From: Cervus elaphus
Lineage: Eukaryota > Chordata > Mammalia > Artiodactyla > Cervidae
Assembly: GCF_910594005.1 (NCBI RefSeq)
Contig: NC_057843.1
Location: forward strand, 32,957,001-33,021,000
Length of the DNA stretch: 64,000 bases
Direction of reading: 5' to 3'
Shown here: piece after piece, positions 35,737 through 46,922 of the stretch
Numbering within the stretch: the first letter of the stretch is position 1
Layout of the letters: each line of letters opens with the position of its first letter
Position numbers and translations under genes: made by a program
Notes under the pieces: generated by a model
What the model saw: only the letters and a program-made list of their open reading frames with translations
Database searches by the model: none
What the model was told of the DNA's origin: nothing

Positions 35737-35882
35737 AAATGAGGAAAGCTCCTCAGAGAGACAATATGTGAGCTTCCTTTCCTGAGCAATGCTGCAGTCA
35801 GAAGACAAGCATGGAGCAGGACCGGGGTGACCTTCCTCTTGTGGTTCCTCTGGCCCTGCTGGTCTCAGACGAGTGGTCATAC
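35737..35882 (-). other. Inverted segment inside the NEK4 pseudogene
   Basis: On the plus strand this stretch does not read as NEK4. On the minus strand it gives the expected next part of the protein, including EEPQEEG, SSDCSIAQERK and CLSEELSS, while the sequence on both sides reads NEK4 forward (up to LPSGP at about 35735 and from MTQTL at about 35905). The breakpoints lie near 'cctt' (35733-35736) and 'aaagg' (35883-35887), a tiny inverted match. Roughly 50-60 bp of NEK4 after the inverted part appears lost. This explains the antisense ORF at 35614-35880. Confidence 0.82.
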
Positions 35883-36300
35883 AAAGGAAATGAGTGACTG
35901 GTACAAATGATGACTCAGACCTTAAATCCGGGCTCTAAAGAGAGCTGTGAAGATCTCCCAATACCAGATTCAGTGTCAGAATCTAAACTTCATCAAAAAT
36001 ATTGAGATATGGTGATATTTCATGGGAAAGTTGCAGAAGAGGCAGAGGAACTCCATTTTAAAAGAACTATATTCAGCCATCCTGCCAGGTTCTGAAAAAA
36101 TCAGAATGATTGAAGCCTTGAGGGCTGATGTAATTCAGGGCCTGTGCATCCAGCTTCTGGAGCATGTGTATGATATTTTTGAAGAGGATGATGAATTGGA
36201 AAGAGAGGTACATTTGCACAAGCACTTGGGTGAAAAGTATATGTCTTACACTGTGAAAGCTCACCAGTTAATGATTTTTTAAGAAAATGTGAATTTTTGA

Positions 36301-36480
36301 GAATTTATCTAGTCTGCCAGAATCAAACTATTTTCAAAGGTTTTTGGCTTAAACTAAAACAAACAAACCTATAACAGTGACTGGAGGCCATTCAACATTC
36401 TTTTATCTTGTGGGTCTTTCTTTACTAGAAAAAAAAGGACAAAACAGAGTAATAATGAAGCAAGCTTACAAAAGAAAATA
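36301..36480. other. Possible 3' untranslated remnant of the NEK4 retrocopy
   Basis: Follows the ancestral stop directly and includes A-rich runs at about 36354-36367 and 36427-36440. It could be 3' UTR with a worn poly-A tail. There is no independent support. Confidence 0.35.
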
Positions 36481-36975
36481 ACATTTTATTTAGAATATCA
36501 ATTTACTATCTTTTCCTATGCTATACAGTAGGACCTTGTTGTTTATCTATTAGTAGTTTGTATCTGCTAATTCCAAACTCCTAATTTATTCTCCCCTGGT
36601 CTGCAGTTTACTCTTTAGTAACCATGCATTTGTTTTTTATATCCATGGGTCTGTTTCTGTTTTACATATAATTTCATTTGTCCTTTTTTTAAAGATTATA
36701 CATACTAGTGACATCATATGATATTTGGTTTTGTCTGACTTACTTCACTTAGTATAATAATCTCTAGCTTCTTCTATGTTGCTGCAAAAGACATATTTCA
36801 TTATTTTTTATAGCTCAGTAGTATTCCATTGTATATATACACCACATCTTCATTATCCATTCATCTGGTGATGGATGTTTAGATTGCTTCTCTATCTTGG
36901 CTACTATAAATAGTTCTGCAGTGAACACTGGGGTGCATGTATGTTTTTGAATTATGATTTTCTCCAGATTTATGT
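36481..36975 (-). mobile_element. Ruminant L1 3' end, antisense
   Basis: Antisense L1 3' end, clear and fairly well conserved: 'ctatacagtaggaccttgtt' (36521-36540), 'atccatgggtctgtttctg', 'tctgacttacttcacttagt' (36735-36754), 'cagtagtattccattgtata' (36816-36835) and 'cagtgaacactggggtgcat' (36919-36938). It covers the end of ORF2 and the 3' UTR. The open antisense ORF at 36815-37057 is a fragment. It lies just downstream of the NEK4 retrocopy. Confidence 0.85.
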
Positions 36976-37349
36976 TTGTATATCTTGATTGAAACAAGAT
37001 TGATAGAGAAAGTAAAAATAAGGAGCTTACTTCTAGTTTTAGTATCTTACAGTGCAAATAGAACAGACATTAGAATGACTAGAAAAAAAAGGTATAATGT
37101 TGACCACTGTTTTCCAGTCATAAATTCAAATGGTTGATTGAAAAACTATCTTTTTCATCCTCTTCATTGAAAAGTTTTCGCTCAAAACTGACCATGTGGA
37201 CTTCTATTCTAAAGATTTTCTATCTATATATTCAGGGAGCAGAAGTTTCGCAAGTGTGAATATTAGAGATGTGATGTCCTTGAGCTTCTTAGGCACAGAT
37301 TTATTAGCAAGAGGATCTATTTACCTTGTGCAGTGTGGTACAGAGAAGC

Positions 37350-37500
37350 AGATTTTTACTATATATGATATTAGTTTTAGGTTTATAGAAAAGTTGCAAA
37401 GATAGTACAAAGAGTTCTATATATCCCACATTCAATGCCCCTTACTATTAATATCTTCTTTTACTATAGTACATTTATTAAAACTAATGAAGCAAAATAT
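37350..37500. mobile_element. Old L1-like fragment
   Basis: 'atagaaaagttgcaaagata' followed by 'gtacaaagagttctatatat', 'cccttactattaatatcttc' and 'gtacatttattaaaactaat' matches a stretch repeated widely at L1 3' ends. Orientation was not settled. Confidence 0.45.
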
Positions 37501-38529
37501 ACAAAAAATGAACGGATATACATCTGATTGTAACAGAAGACTAAATCAGAGTAGTACCAGTGGTGTTAATAGTATTAATAGTGATATCCACATGATCTAA
37601 GAATAATAAAAGCTTTAAGTTTGGTTAGAATCCAAGCCTCCAAAATTGTCATCAAAATTCACTACCCACCCCCAGTTGCTTTTTTTCTCTCCTCTTTGGA
37701 CAAAAATAGGACCCTGCATTCCCTTTGTTAGTATAATTCAGAGAGAAATTTCCAACATAGAGGAAAGGTATGCACAAGATCTTCAGGCTCATATCTGTAT
37801 TCTTAATAAGCCTGATAAATAATGTTTCTAACAGATTTTTAGATTGATACTTATTGAACTGACTCAGGTCATGTGACCCTTCCTCAGTCAATCACCGTAA
37901 GAAATTGAATACATGGATTGGCCAGATTAGCATCAACATCCCAACCTTGGTCCAAGAATATGGTTATCTTTCCAAAATGACTTAATCTAGTTATAAGACA
38001 GTGTTTCTTACAAGTAAAGTATGTTGCTGGTAGGAGAAATAAGACATACTACACACCAAAAGGCAAAACCATCTATCTGAACTATAATGTGCCTATGAAT
38101 AGGTGTCTTAATCTTGAAAGAGTCTCTAAGGATGGATACTAGTTTACAATCAGTTCTAGTCTAAATTGCATCTATAAAAAACTGTGGCTATGTCTTTATC
38201 TGGTAGGAGAAGAAAACTTCTTTCGTATTGGTTATATTGTAAGTTAGTTATTTCTATTTTTAAATTAAAATAGGAAACCATATTCAGGATCAATATTTTA
38301 CTGATATTTCTCTCACATCTTCATGACATAAAAAAACCCAGATCAGATACCTCTAAAATCATTTTTTCTGATACTCTATATATGTGGTGCTTTATGAGAA
38401 GGTTGAATAATAACTAGAATATTTCAAGTTTTTATTTAGATTGCAAAAAGTTTTCTACATGAAAATAGAAATAACAGTTAATACACTGCTGTTTGGTCCA
38501 AGAACTGTGAAAAATGTTTACAAATAAGA
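37501..38529. other. Unassigned sequence
   Basis: AT-rich DNA, no repeat or gene recognised. Confidence 0.4.
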
Positions 38530-38660
38530 TATCTTATAATTCATAGAGCAACCAGTTAATGTTATACAATTATTAGTTCCATGCTATAGAGGAAGCAACT
38601 GAGTCAAAGGGACAAAGTAAATTTTAAAAGGTCACCAAGCTAGTAAGTAGTTTTATCAGA
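38530..38660 (-). mobile_element. MIR-type SINE, antisense
   Basis: 'gaggaagcaactgagtcaaa' and 'aggtcaccaagctagtaagt' (38631-38650) give the reverse of the MIR core. Confidence 0.65.
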
Positions 38661-38949
38661 TGCCATTTGTTTCCTTTCATAGCTTCTTTCCTTCACCTAT
38701 TCCGGAGGCCTTTGACTTCCTGGGCCATAGCCACAGAGATCTCCTTTGTGTGAATTCTGACCAAATTCAGATGACTACAGCAACATCATTCCTTTCTTCA
38801 TGGAACATATGCAGAACTTTTGTCCTTTGTCCAAAGTCCTTGTTGACACTGAGGCAAAAGATACCATGGGATCATTTGGTGCCTACACCTAAGCAGCCTG
38901 GAAATGGGAAGAGATTATAACCTTGAAGGTGAATCTTTGACCAACAGGA

Positions 38950-39241
38950 AATAGCTGAAAGAAGAGAATAAGTTCTTCTCCAGCCCTCTGCCATGCATAA
39001 CCTGTCCTGAGAAGCAGTCACTGATAAGTCTTCTTGGGAGGTACTTCCATAAGATCAAGCATTCAATCACAGAATAGCATGTAGTGGTCAGCTTGGACTG
39101 CACCAGTTATCAGCTTTCCCTGTTTCTCTGTCTTACTTCCCTTTGCCCTCACCCTTGCTCCCTAGGATCGTACTCTTGAATACAATCTTAACACGTAAGC
39201 CTTTGTTTCAGGCTCTGTTTCTAACAAATTTAGTCTAAATC
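38950..39241 (+). mobile_element. Candidate old LTR upstream of an ERVL-like relic
   Basis: The stretch 'tgaatacaatcttaacacgt' to 'ttgtttcaggctctgtttct' (about 39177-39223) has the look of an LTR R/U5 end, and a primer-site-like word follows at 39245. The left boundary is a guess. Support comes mainly from its position relative to the pol relic. Confidence 0.35.
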
Positions 39242-39244
39242 AGT

Positions 39245-39261
39245 TGGTATCAGAAATGGCC
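39245..39261 (+). promoter_or_regulatory. Primer-binding-site-like word of an ERVL relic
   Basis: TGGTATCAGAAATGGCC begins with TGG and resembles the tRNA-Leu primer site used by class-III elements. It lies about 3.0 kb (without the SINE) upstream of the YxDD-equivalent at 42473, a fitting distance. Confidence 0.4.
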
Positions 39262-41903
39262 CCAGAAAGTGGACCCTTAGGGAAATAAATTGAAAACTGC
39301 ATTACTGACCATTCTCACAGCAATAAGAACCCCATTGCTAGTGCCAAGAGGAACTGGTGATTAGCTCAGGAATGCCGTGACATCACAATTACTAAGGCTT
39401 TCCCTTGTGGTTAATTGGGATAAGGTGCAGGTGGAAGATAAGACTTTAGGATGTGCAGTGGCTGTATTGCTTATATGATATGGGGACAATGATAATTATA
39501 GGGACTGTGGATTGGGCTGGCTTTTGTTAATGATATTGGAAGCTTTGAAAGAGAAAATGATAGGCTTAGAACAGCCAGTTGCCAACTTGAGGCACTCTGT
39601 GAAAGCCAGAGGGCCTCCATGGCTTCATTTATGCACACTCTTAATATCTCTGAGTCCAGGGCACTCTGCAGAAAGTCAGTCCCCAGATTTAATTTTAAGT
39701 GTGACAGAGCTACAAAGGAGACTGAATATGTTGCCTTGAGAGATCTCATCTATTTAGTTCAGGACTTTGGTTGAAAAGAGCAAAATTTTGAGAATTGGAT
39801 TGGGGCCATTTGTGTGGACTGAACTGAGTATCTTAAACTCTGTATTCCCCTGAATAAGGCAGAAACAGTTCCTTTCCTGTGACAGAAGAGAGTGTTTTTT
39901 TCCAGCTTGAAGCCCATGCACCTCACAGAAGCAAATGCCTCCCCCCAGTATTGCTTGTGCTCCTCAGGAGCTGTCCCAGCAACATTTATTCTTTCTAGGC
40001 TTATTACAAAGCATAAAATTTCAGTATTTCCCCCTGAAGAAAGTTATTTAATTAAAAATTGGAATTGTAGGACCTCATTTATGGATATAGAGTAGGAACT
40101 GGGGGATAATTGTGTAGTGGGTGTTTAAAGTATTAGAGCAGGGTGAAAGAATATAAGGCTTGACAGGCATCTTAAATTGACTTCCTGGAAAACAGGCTCT
40201 GAGATGGAGATTTGCATGCGAGAGATTTTTTTGAGGACTAGTCTTGGAAGTATCACTTATAAAGGGTGAAGAGAGCAGGGTTGGGTAAACAGAAGCTAAC
40301 TGCTGTGTTTCATTTAAAGAAGTGCCACATGTTGCTCTGGAGTTGAGTGACCATCAAAGTTGTCTGGAGTTGAATCAAGGGAAAAGACCTTTGAATTTCT
40401 TCACAGAGCACTCATTTGATGTGGGCTGACCCCTTGAGGGAGAGGAATTTGTTTGAGGTAACTCCCTGTGGCCGTGGGCAGTTCTCAGAAGCAGATCCAG
40501 CTGCGAGGCATCAACCAAGACTGCCAAAGCTGGAAAAATCATACCTCAATCCTGAGTGGAGAACTGGGCAGCACACCAAAGCAAACAATATAATAAATGA
40601 GAATTTATTGAATTCGAAGCACTCACTCGTAAATTGAAAGTCAATATTCTGTCAAGAAGTAGAGTCAGTGCTCATAATCTGCGGAGATAATTCTTCAAAA
40701 CTTGGACACAATGATAGCCTAGAGAAAATGAGGTAAGGACTTCAGAACTTCCCTGCCAAATTATGCAGGAGGAAAAAATATTCAAGGAAGTGGAAAAGTT
40801 TAGAATACACTTGGATGTGCAACTTAAGAATGCACTATCAAAGTGCTTTCTTAAAGTATTCCCAGAGACCATTTCCTTCATCGAAGCTATGTGGAATAAT
40901 GTACTGGGAGGGTGTGAAAAAGGAACCAACATCCTTAAGAAATGTGATGTTCCCTATCCACATAGGGTTTGAAGGACAGTGGGAAATGTTGCCATGAAAC
41001 TGCGCTTTCCAGGACACATAGAAATAATAGGATGCTGGAGTGGAAGAATATAAGTGAGAGTGTTTAATAATCAGAGACAGATAGATTTAACTACTCTAAT
41101 AAGTAATATTGCTAGAGTTGAAATCAGGGTGTCTTGATACACAGGTATCTGTGATGATAGCAAATAAATCTTGGTATCCTTGAGGAAAGTTAGATGATAA
41201 GCAAAATAGTATGTCATGTGAACTATATAATAAATGAAATAAATACAATGAGATCTTGTGAACTGGTGTCTTACATCAACCATCATAATGGAGTATTGGG
41301 ATTCCTCAAAAAAATTCTAGACTTAGGTCATTCACAGACCTAGAAGCCATTGATCAAAGGGAAGTCTAGGTCTCTTTGAGAATGGACTGTGTAAAATCTC
41401 TGCAAGTAAGTTAGGTAAATATTCCCCATATCTTTTCTAGAAAGGACTTGCTTAATACTAAGAAAACTATATTTTGGGCAAGAAGAATGACAGATATTTT
41501 AAGGACTATTACATAAGGATATAAACTAAGATTGATGATAGAGGAACAGAAATACCATGAGTGGAGGATCGGGAGCTCAGGTTTGTCTGGCTGTCTCACA
41601 GTTCAACAATTCCAACATGCCCGCACAACTACCCTACAGTTATTTCTATGTCCCCAAGTGGATAATTAAGTGTGGCATACTAACCTGGGAGAATCCTCAC
41701 ATGGATTTATGCTCTGCAGAGTACAAGCCATTGTAGTTTTTAAAAAGCCAAGGAAAAACCCTCCTGTATCTTGGAGGATATATAAGAAACAATGCTATAT
41801 TGCAGGAGGAATTATAATGATAAGCACCATCATCAAAAACTGAAACAATGCAGGGATACTGGTTCATGTAATATCCCCATTCAATGCACCTACTGAGCTG
41901 CTT

Positions 41904-41920
41904 AAAAAAAAAAAAAAAAA
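41904..41920. repeat. A17 homopolymer
   Basis: Uninterrupted poly-A, 49 bp before a Bov-tA. Confidence 0.9.
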
Positions 41921-41968
41921 GTCAATAGAAAAAAATGATCCTGATTTGTAGATGACTATGGACAGACT

Positions 41969-42179
41969 GGGTTCCCCTGGTGGCTCAGAGGTTAAAGCGT
42001 CTGCCTGCAATGTGGGAGACTTGGGTTCTATCCCTGGGTCGGGAAGATCCCCTGGAGAAAGAAATGGCAACCCACTCCAGTATTCTTGCCTGGAGGATCC
42101 CATGGATGGAGGAGCCTGGTAGGCTACACTCCACGGGGTCGCAAAGAGTCGGACACGACTGAGCGACTTCACTCACTCG
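41969..42179 (+). mobile_element. Bov-tA SINE with 10-bp target duplication
   Basis: Well-preserved sense copy. tggacagact is perfectly repeated at 41959-41968 and 42180-42189. It is close to consensus, so it is a young insertion in the ERV relic. Confidence 0.96.
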
Positions 42180-42250
42180 TGGACAGACTATGTTAGATTT
42201 ACCCAGGATGTAGCCCCAACTGCAACTACTATATGATGTGATATTTTTAT

Positions 42251-45100
42251 TGATGCAATACCATACACTTGTCACACAGGAATTTGTTTGGAAATTCTCC
42301 TTGATTTCTGACAATAAGAAGAAGCAAAAGCAGTTTGTCATCACATAGTAGGGGCAGTGGTATACATTCACTGATTGCCCCAGGGCTGTATTAATGCTCA
42401 TGCTCATGTTCATGATACACTCTGCAGAAAACTGATCCTCTTGCTATTCTGCAGAACATCATGCTGGTCTACTATAATGATGTATCAAGCTAATTGAACT
42501 CAATGATATGGAACTAACAAGTGTTCTATATGCCCTAGGAAGACTCCAGAATGCCAGAGGTTGAAAGAAAACCTGTTGAAGATTATAACAGGAGCCTGCC
42601 ATATAAGGGAATATATTAGGGGTTTAAGGCAACTGGAGAATATCTGAACATTTTTCAAAGATGAGTAAACATTTATTACACCTCACATTTCCTAATCACA
42701 GTGCTTGGTGGGCCTCTGGGTTTTTGAGAGAGCATTTAGCACCCTTTAGAATATAGTTGTTGTTATTCAGTAGCTCAGCCATGTCCAGCATTTTGCAACC
42801 CCATTGACTGCAGCATGCCAGGCTTCCCTGTTCTTCACTCTCTCCCAGACTTTGTTCAAACCTCATGTCCATTGAGTCAATAATTCCATCCAACCATCTC
42901 ATCCTCTGTTGCCCTCTTCTCTTCCTGTCCTCAGTCCTTCCCAGGATCAGGGTCTTTGCCTGCTTTTTGTATCAGGCGGCCAAATTACTGGAGCTTCAGC
43001 TTCAGCATCAGTCCTTCCAATGAATATTCAGGACTCATTTCCTTTAGGATTGACTGGTGATCTCCCTGCTGTCCAAGGGACTCTAAGAGTCTTCTCCAGC
43101 ACCATGATTCAAATGCATCAATTCTTCAGCACTCATTATTTTTTTTATTTTCCAACTCTCACATCCATACATGACTACTGGAAAAACCATAGCTTTGACT
43201 AGATGGACCTTTGTTGGTAAAGTGATGTCTCTCTGCTTTTTAATATGCTGTCTAGGTTTGTCATAGTTTTATTCCAAGAAGCAAGTGTATTTTAATTCCA
43301 TGCTGCAGTTACCATTTGCAGTGATTTTGGAGCCCAAGAAAATGAAGTCTGTCACTGTTTCCATTGTTTCCCCATCTATTTGCCATGAAATGATAAGACC
43401 GGATGTCATGATCTTTTTCTGAATGTTGAGTTTTAAGCCAGCTTTTTCACTCTCCTTTTTCACCTTTATCAAGAGGTTCTTTAGTTCCTCTTTGCTTTCT
43501 GCCATTCAAGCAGTGCCATCTGCATATCTGAAGTTGCTGATATTTCTTCCGACAATCTTAATTCCAGCTTGACCTTCATCCAGCCTGGCATTTCACATTA
43601 TGTACTCTGCAGATAAGTTAAATAATCAGAGTAACAGTATACAGTCTTGACATACTCCTTTCCCAATTTGAAACGAGTCTGTTCTTCCATGTCTGGTTCT
43701 AACTGTTCCTTCTTGACCTGAATACAGGTTTCTCAGGAAGCAGGTAAGGTGGTCTTGTACTCTCATCTCTAAGTTTTCCACAGGTTATTGGGATCCACAG
43801 TCAAAAGGTTTGGCATAGTCAATAAAGCAGTAGATGTTTTTCTGAAACTCTCTTGCTTTTTTGATCATCCAGTGATTGTTATCAATTTGATCTCTGGTTC
43901 CTCTGTCTTTTCTACATCTGTCTTGTACATCTGAAAGTTCTCGGTTTATGTACTGTTGAAGCCTATGTGGAAGGATTTTGAGCATTACCTTGCTAGCATG
44001 TGAAAGGAAAGCAATTCTCTGATAGTTTGAACATTCTTTGGAATTGCCCTTCTTTGAAATTGCCCTTCCTTGGGATTGGAATGAAAACTGACATTTTCCA
44101 GTCCTGTGGAAACTGCTGAGTTTTCTAAATTTGCTAACATATAGAATACAGCACTTTTACAGCATCACCTTTTAGGATTTGAAATAGCTCAGCTGGAATT
44201 CCATCACCTCCACAAGCTTTGTTTGTAGTCGTGCTTCCTAAGGCCGACTTGACTTCACACTCCAGAATATCTGGCTCTAGGTGAGTGACCACACTGTCGT
44301 GGTCTTCCGGGTCATTAAGATCTTTTCTATACAGTTCTTCTTTGTTTTCTCACTACCTCTTCATAATATCTTCTGCTTCTGTCAGGTCCATACTGTTTCT
44401 GTCATCTATTGTGCCCATCTTTGTATGAAATGTTCCCTTAATATAATTTTCTTGAAGAGATCTCTAGTCTTTCCCATTCTATTGTTTTGAAGAGAATATT
44501 GTTATGACTCTGAAAACATGCTGTTTTTTGTAGGGCTACAAGTGAGAAAGTATTCTGTAGTGAGTGAAGACTCTGGTGCATCCTGCTTTGACCCAGAGAT
44601 GTGAGTGCTAAATGTATCTGGCACATTTAGGATGTTACATTGGATCTCTGACATGCCCCAGCAGGAAAATTAACATGGAGATTCCTATCCTATAGAACAA
44701 GGTCAAGGTTTCCACAACTGAGAAATTAAATATCATTGAAAACATTAATTCCTAATATATTAACAGGCCATAGCAGCAAGGTGTCCTGACTATTGCACAC
44801 CAAATGCTTATGTAACAATATCTATTTATCCTAACTTGGGTATTATTAGACAGGCTCAGTTGTAAGTTTGAGTGTGTAAAGTAGTAACCCATCATATGAA
44901 GGACTTGTTATATGGGATCTGAGCTGAGCGGATGTAGAAATCATGAGAATATTCGTAGAACTGATGGCCAGAAATCCCATGCCCTTACTATCATCTTACC
45001 TCTATTTTATTCACATTTCTCCCTCAAGGTTAGGGTTAGCCTTCTGGTAGTATTTCCTGTGAACAACTATGTAGAATAAGTATAAAATCAGGCATGCTTC
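42251..45100 (+). pseudogene. Decayed ERVL-like pol, split by a BovB
   Basis: Plus-strand translation with frame changes shows a retroviral RT palm at about 42310-42500, where the YxDD position (42473-42484) reads Tyr-Asn-Asp-Val. Connection-domain sequence follows to 42750. A minus-strand BovB (42756-44488) then interrupts, and weaker RNase H-side similarity resumes from about 44500 to about 45000. The order and wording parallel the relic at 14260-16390, so both are probably the same class. There is no long ORF anywhere. The right end is uncertain and no 3' LTR was recognised. Confidence 0.6.
42756..44488 (-). mobile_element. BovB LINE, 1.7 kb, antisense
   Basis: Runs from its 3' end (ttgttgttattcagtagctc) to a point upstream of the RT (ctagtctttcccattctatt). 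RT motif A is partly readable in the antisense ORF 43785-43985 (CFIDYAKPFDC), where the usual Ala is Pro. Many small indels scatter the frame. Near 44035-44075 a short tandem duplication repeats 'attgccctt'. It is inserted in the ERVL-like pol. Confidence 0.92.
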
Positions 45101-46678
45101 ACAGATAAATTGACTTAAAGGAAATATTGTCCTTAAATGAGATTCTGTGACTAACTGGACTTTACATGTCACAACTATGGAGGTATCATGTTGTATTAAG
45201 TACCTGGATACTGGGGTGAGAATTAGTAGATTTGAGAACTGGTCAGTCAGATAGATACTCCTTACATGTTATTGCAGATCATCTCAGCCTCATTATCTCT
45301 GGAACCGTTGACTGTTCTAGACTAAGCTGTTATTGTGATAACCTATTCTGAGAAGATTCTGAAAAGAGCCATGAGGTACAATCCAACAGTGGCTCAACTT
45401 ATGGATGTTCTGAAAACCATTGATCTCCTATTTTGGACCTCTTCTATTCTCTGATGAAAAAGACACTGTTGGTCTGTTCAGGGCCTCCATGCAAGCAACC
45501 CAGAAATGAAAGCTAAATCACAGTCCAGGAGGTGAAACTTAATCATTAAGAGATTACAGCCAAAGTTAAAATTTCAAATTCCAGAAATAAGTGTCTTGAG
45601 AAAAGTTTGCTTATCTTTTGGAAGTTTATCTCATGAGTTTGAAGACTAGCTTAGTAACACATTCTTATATTTACTCTCCCTTTTTTTTTTTGATTCATTC
45701 TATTTTCCTCTTACTTCTGTTTTTTAGTAAAATAGACATGCTGAAATCTTTGCTTCAGGCTGTGCTGTCTATCAGATTAAGATAGGAAAGATGGGGGTTG
45801 AGCACAGAAAATCAAACCTTTAACCTGCTGTTAGCCACGACTACCCATGAATAATTCAAGTGCCAATAACCTCTCCTTCATTTGTCCCTGTGTTTAAATA
45901 ATCTAAATAAATATGCTACTGTTTTACCTATTATGTTATATATATATTTTTCTCAAGAATCTTTATGTCTTTGAGACTTAGATACTGCAGTCTTTAAGAT
46001 CAGCCTATCATCTGCTAATTAAATGCTACTCATCAATTCTCTGTGGTAATTTTGTTGTGTACAATATAGCCCTTTAAGAAGTAAAATAAAACCACCATAT
46101 ATATTCTACGTAAGATTAATTGCAACTATGGTACCTCAGCAAAACATGTAAACTTAGTTCATTGTCAGATAGTAATAGTAATAACATAAAAATATCCTTT
46201 AGGATGTTAAAATGTCTGTAAAATATTTTTTGTAATAAACACAGTTTCTAAACCTTTAGAGGAGAAAGAAGAGGAAAGTTAATATAAGAAAAACTTAATG
46301 TGTACATAACTTTAAGTTAATCATATCAATGGCCAAGAGGGAAAAAAGTGAGCTGCCTTAAAACATCTTTTAATAAAATACATTAATGAAGGATGTTTTA
46401 AAAATGAGCATCTGTTATAACACCAAACATTTCTCACATGTTTATTTTGCAAGTTTGTACCAAACCAAGTGCTAAAATTATTTTTGGTACATTAGAATAA
46501 AAATACACGCACCCACATAAACACACAAACAAAGATAATAAAAGACAAAAGCCCAACAGTTAGTTCTAAGCTTCCTAGTGATCAGGACAAAATAGAAAAA
46601 TGTACTTCTTGTATACTGTCAAAGAAGCTAACAGAAAAGAGAAAGCCTATTATTTTTCTTCTGCATACCATATGCTTA

Positions 46679-46685
<7 letters not shown>
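45101..46685. other. Mostly unassigned sequence
   Basis: May contain the far end of the ERVL-like relic. The word 'ctttgcttcaggctgtgctg' (45749-45768) resembles the 3' end of the candidate LTR at about 39200, but nothing else aligns. The rest is AT-rich and unrecognised. Confidence 0.35.

Positions 46686-46721
<36 letters not shown>
46686..46721. repeat. (GT)18 microsatellite at a SINE tail
   Basis: Uninterrupted GT run that abuts the tail end of the following antisense Bov-tA, so it probably grew from the SINE tail. Confidence 0.95.
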
Positions 46722-46723
<2 letters not shown>

Positions 46724-46922
46724 TAGTTGCTCAGTCATGTCCAACTCATTGTGATCCCATGGACTGTAGCCCACCAGGTTTCTCTGTCCATGGGATTTCC
46801 CAGGCAAGGATACTGCAGTAGGTAGCCTTTTCCTTCTACTGAGGATTTTCCTGACCCAGGGATCCAACCAGTGTCTCCTGCAATGCAGGTAGATTCTTTA
46901 CCACTGAGCCACAACGGAAGCC
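46722..46922 (-). mobile_element. Bov-tA SINE
   Basis: Complete antisense copy ending in the tRNA-like head (ctttaccactgagccacaac at 46897-46916). Confidence 0.93.

Larger units (their letters stand above)
33792..36300 (+). pseudogene. NEK4: Processed pseudogene of NIMA-related kinase NEK4
   Basis: NEK4 is a serine/threonine kinase linked to cilia and the DNA-damage response. This copy follows its coding sequence from a start-like ATG (33792) to the ancestral TGA (36298-36300) with no introns. The order is: glycine-loop region (about 33835, YGEVT), catalytic loop (34373-34420), activation segment with YMSPELF (34508-34528), C-lobe (34663-34760, ending PEERPSVRSI), the long regulatory tail (34876-35736), and the conserved C-terminal segment (36022-36300). 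It is dead. The HRD motif reads His-stop-Ala (34385-34393), the DLG aspartate is Glu (34446-34448), and the four best segments lie in three different frames. A SINE splits it at 34101-34317, and about 146 bp (35737-35882) is inverted. The missing introns mark it as an L1-mediated retrocopy. A pure poly-A tail is not preserved, though an A-rich run lies at 36427-36440. Confidence 0.92.
39262..42250 (+). pseudogene. Probable gag/pro part of an ERVL-like relic
   Basis: The sequence is heavily decayed. A 75-codon ORF (39512-39739) is leucine- and glutamate-rich with a coiled-coil look, as in class-III gag. Further plus-strand ORFs (40416-40637, 40763-40972) have no recognised motif. A stretch at 40180-40350 (agatggagatttgcatgcga) resembles an older repeat and may be a separate insertion. 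I call it gag/pro only because it lies between the primer-site-like word and a convincing pol remnant. Confidence 0.35.

Noticed and set aside
35614..35880. Independent antisense gene of 88 codons
   Set aside because: Its middle part matches the NEK4 tail, so it is explained by the inverted segment of the pseudogene.
34652..36282. Functional NEK4-like kinase gene
   Set aside because: The blocks lie in several frames, the catalytic HRD and DLG residues are lost, a SINE splits the kinase region, and part is inverted.
45749..45800. 3' LTR of the ERVL-like relic
   Set aside because: Only about 20 bp resembles the candidate 5' LTR end near 39200. The rest does not align, so I do not call a paired LTR.
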